Below, piece by piece: positions 61,051 through 64,000 of a stretch of DNA of 64,000 nt. The DNA is from Semisulcospira habei (taxonomy: Eukaryota; Mollusca; Gastropoda; Semisulcospiridae). The position numbers and the translations under genes are program-made. A model generated the notes under the pieces. It ran no database searches. It was not told where the DNA came from and saw only the letters and a list, made by a program, of their open reading frames with translations. Every line of letters starts with the position of its first letter. The first letter of the stretch is position 1. The stretch lies in NCBI GenBank assembly GCA_036245525.1, contig BTPG01000001.1, positions 221,876,774 to 221,940,773 of the forward strand. Reading direction: 5' to 3'.

Positions 61051-61259
61051 GTTGACCCATATCATACTGAGGTTAAAAGCTTCAAATCAGTTTTACACTG
61101 CCATATGCAAGCTACATTATAGTACTTATGGCTTTAGTTTAAGGGTGGTGCCAGAATAGCTTGGCGCCTCTAGGTGCCAAGCTATTCTGGCACTACCTTT
61201 GAACTATTTTAGTCAAACTTATTTCACACACTGGTGTATTCCCAAAATATAAGGGTTAA
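61051..61259 (-). mobile_element. P1 MITE, reverse orientation
   Basis: GACCCATATCATACTGAGGT … GCCAGAATAGCTTGGCGCCTCTAGGTGCCAAGCTATTCTGGC … AAGGGTTAA. Confidence 0.7.
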
Positions 61260-63420
61260 CTGGTGTCCGAAGGTGCCACACTACTCTGGCACCACACTAG
61301 AACTGTTATGTCCCATGTCTCTGGAGAATGTAGGTACCCCTCAGAAAAAAGCAACTCAGAACTTGTGGACATTGCTGTGTATTAGGATTTGACCTTGACA
61401 CCTCAAGGGTAATGCCTGATTAGCTTGGCACCTGAAAGGTGCCAAGCTAATCAGGCATACCCTTGAGCTATCAATGTTTATGCGCAAATGATACTGAAGT
61501 GTGATATGTGAGCAATATCACGTTATGAAACTTCTGCAATTTGAATATGTAGAGATAACTAATTCCAGACATGCCACATTCAGATAGTGCAGCACATCTT
61601 GAATGTTTTAATCTATAGTTGTAGTAATAATAATAAATAATAAAGAGCATTTATATCGCACTGAGGCCCCAGGAGCAGTGGGCTATAAGCAAAAATGTAT
61701 GTCTGCAGAATCTCACTTCCTCTAAAAAATGTAATCTATGCACACACATACAACTGAAACACACATAACATAACAAAACCATTCCCAAGTTAAACGCATT
61801 TTGATGATGCTGCTGCGCCACCACAATGGCGCATAGTATATGTTGATTCATTATTTTAGTTACTACAAAGTGAAGCAGTCATCACTTGAAAGGCCCACAA
61901 AGTGTGCAACCAAGTACACAAAAGAACATGTGCATTAAAGTTGATGTAAAATGGAGTGCAATTTGCATCAGCTATTTATCAAATTTAAATACTCAGTTTT
62001 GAAACAATTGAGAAATCCCTAAACATGATGTACTGCACACACGTTGAACAAATGTGCAGACATTTTTATGCCGAGGGGATGCAAATATATGCTGGAAAGA
62101 TAATAGCAAAACCATCATGTGCATAGCAACTCATAGTTTTGCTGATTTTTTTTTTTAATGACCAACGTTTTGCGAGGTCACACATAAGGGTAAGCATAAT
62201 ATTGCTGATATATATGTTACCCTGACATCCACTGATCTAGTTTGTGTAACATATTTGGCTTCAGATTTCACCACATGCAGCAGTTGCAACACCTGAGATC
62301 ACCTAAGACTTAGATGAATCCGTCAAGTGGTTGAAAAAAATGTCATGTGCACAAAGACTCACATGAATGTAGATGCCATGACCTTATCCTTTGACCTTGT
62401 AAACAACAATGTTTTTTTTTAAATTTTTTTTTATTTATCAAAACAGTTAAGCGAGGTATGGTATGAACAAAAATGTTGGATCAAATCAGTCCAGTGGTTA
62501 GAGAGGCATTCTTGCCTATTTCTGTTCTAGTACCATCTGTATGGGTAAATGGTGGAATATGACCAGTTTCCATAGTTACAGGTCTCTGTGCTGCAGATTG
62601 TCTAAACAATAGTGTAATTACACCTCTCCCCCTGGAACTGAAGAAATAGAGCTACTTTCTGTCAGCAACAGGCACAGGTTCTGCTGCTGGGACTCATGAG
62701 CATCTATGCCTCCTACAAAAGGAAGGTCTGTGTATATTTGACATGGAATAGTTTGAGGATGTAAATAGAGCTGATGTCTGTCTGCAAGAGGCATAGATTC
62801 TCATTAGCCCCTGCAGCTGCAGGGCTGATGAAAATCTGTGCCTCTTGCAAAAAGGTCACTTGTACAGCACATTGCCGAAAGGCCAGAAGGCTGCCACTAA
62901 TTAGTGGTGCAGGCTCGCCAAATGCCAGGTAGCTGGAGGCAAACTGATCACAAATTGTTGGAGTACATCTGTTGTCTGTATCTATCTGATGTGATGGTTG
63001 TACACTGCTTAACATCCCAACAGAAACAAAGACTAACAGGAACACTAGGCTATAACCACCAAAACAAACAAAAATTAAATTATCACAAATGAACATGCAG
63101 ATACTTTTAATCTTGCAAGTAAAGAAAATAGTTGATTTTCCTTTAAGCCTTAATTGTGACATCACAGCAAGATATAGGACAGCCATGTGCAATGCCAGAT
63201 ATCAGCTTGGCGCCTTCACAGATGTCAAGCTAACCTGGCATTACCCTTGAACTAATATTGTTTGATCCATCTCCCACACATGGTACACTCTTTATAGATG
63301 CCTCCAAAGGTTGTAAAAGTTATTACAGTCAGAAGTCTTGATGAGTGAAAAGTGTCATCTGTCACGAAAGACCATCAAGTGTCTCTAACCAGTCAATCAA
63401 TCTCTCCTAAGTTGTTAATT
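61260..63420. other. Region without genes
   Basis: AT-rich sequence with a core hairpin remnant (61385-61475), a P4-like end near 61570-61612, an (AAT)n-bearing retroposon tail near 61620-61680, P5 hairpins at 62690-62715 (partial) and 62787-62850, and a SINE-end fragment (TTGTACACTGCTTAACATCC at about 62998-63017). No coding signal found. Confidence 0.5.
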
Positions 63421-63537
63421 AAAAACAGGTTTTGCTGTATTGGGAAAGGGGTGGTGAGGTGATGAGACTACCGGGAAGCCTCTGGATATGTGTGATTATA
63501 CGTATTTGTGTTGTACATTGTTGAAATAAATATTGAA

Positions 63538-63928
63538 TTGATTGTACATTGATTGTACATTGCTTAACGTCCCGACAGCAACAAGGCTTTTTCAGGACGT
63601 GCCTGCACTGCTTGTGAAAAAAAAAATAAACAGAACATTGAATGTATGTCGCCAGCCGGTCAAATACGTTAAATAAACCTAACACATGGGGCCTAAATAA
63701 AGCTAAGACCATTTAGCAACACACAGCCAATATCAAGAGCTACAGGCAGTGCAGACAGTAGGGAGAGTTTTAAAAAGGCAAATACAGGTGAATGGACAAA
63801 GGGTAGACAGAAACACATGCCCCAGAATAGAGAGAAAAACCCACCCTGTGGGGCTGACCAGGGTGACCCTGGGAACTAAAAAATACCTAACCCCACCCAA
63901 GTCCCCCAGGGCAGACCCGGGTGGGGGT
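63538..63928 (-). mobile_element. SINE-like retroposon, copy 7
   Basis: Flanked by AAATAAATATTGAA (63524-63537 and 63929-63942). Full length, minus orientation. Confidence 0.9.
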
Positions 63929-64000
63929 AAATAAATATTGAAGTTTTGAGATGTTCACATGCAGCTGTTTTAATTCACTGTTGCTGAAATAAATTCCGCT

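Overview
This is animal nuclear DNA, most likely from a mollusc and probably a gastropod; species not identified. Coding sequence is split into short exons with GT-AG introns, repeats make up most of the window, and there is no operon structure. The mollusc guess rests on the repeat content: DIRS retrotransposons, many palindromic MITEs, and a transposon protein resembling the N-terminal part of RAG1 of the kind reported from Aplysia as N-RAG-TP.

Two host genes are supported. On the minus strand, 13 coding exons between 47800 and 2373 encode about 594 N-terminal residues of the mTOR kinase (HEAT-repeat region). The kinase domain and the rest of the gene lie beyond position 1. On the plus strand, 48531-49592 is a complete single-exon UBIAD1, the UbiA-family prenyltransferase that makes vitamin K2/MK-4. 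The two start codons lie 731 bp apart, head to head, so the interval is probably a shared promoter. MTOR and UBIAD1 are also divergent neighbours in human 1p36.22, so the pair looks like ancient microsynteny.

The mTOR introns are swollen by mobile elements. Intron 13 (1-2372) holds the 5' end of a DIRS element. Intron 8 (10524-23603) is a nest: two DIRS subfamilies fused at about 13545 (A1/A2), a third DIRS (B, about 16714-20141) inserted inside ORF1 of A2, a 5'-truncated LINE inserted inside the recombinase gene of B with a 14-bp target duplication, and a DNA transposon of about 2.7 kb with roughly 490-bp inverted repeats encoding a RAG1-N-terminus-like zinc-binding protein (20622-23315). 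Intron 5 holds an L2/CR1-like LINE broken by a SINE. Intron 3 holds an almost complete DIRS element (C, 35305-41835) with inverted termini, ORF1, RT/RNase H and tyrosine recombinase. All DIRS copies lie in the same sense as mTOR.

Downstream of UBIAD1 (49733-53050) is another nest: a LINE fragment with a 12-bp target duplication, carrying a deleted LTR retrotransposon with a 5-bp target duplication, and a 329-bp near-perfect palindrome. From 53063 to 64000 I see no gene, only SINEs, TTAA-flanked palindromes, other hairpin families, microsatellites and a large inverted-repeat family shared with 24.8-25.7 kb. Across the window at least six copies of one SINE with clean target duplications and about twenty palindromic miniature elements can be assigned to families.

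All identifications come from reading translations and comparing them with remembered family features. No database search was run.
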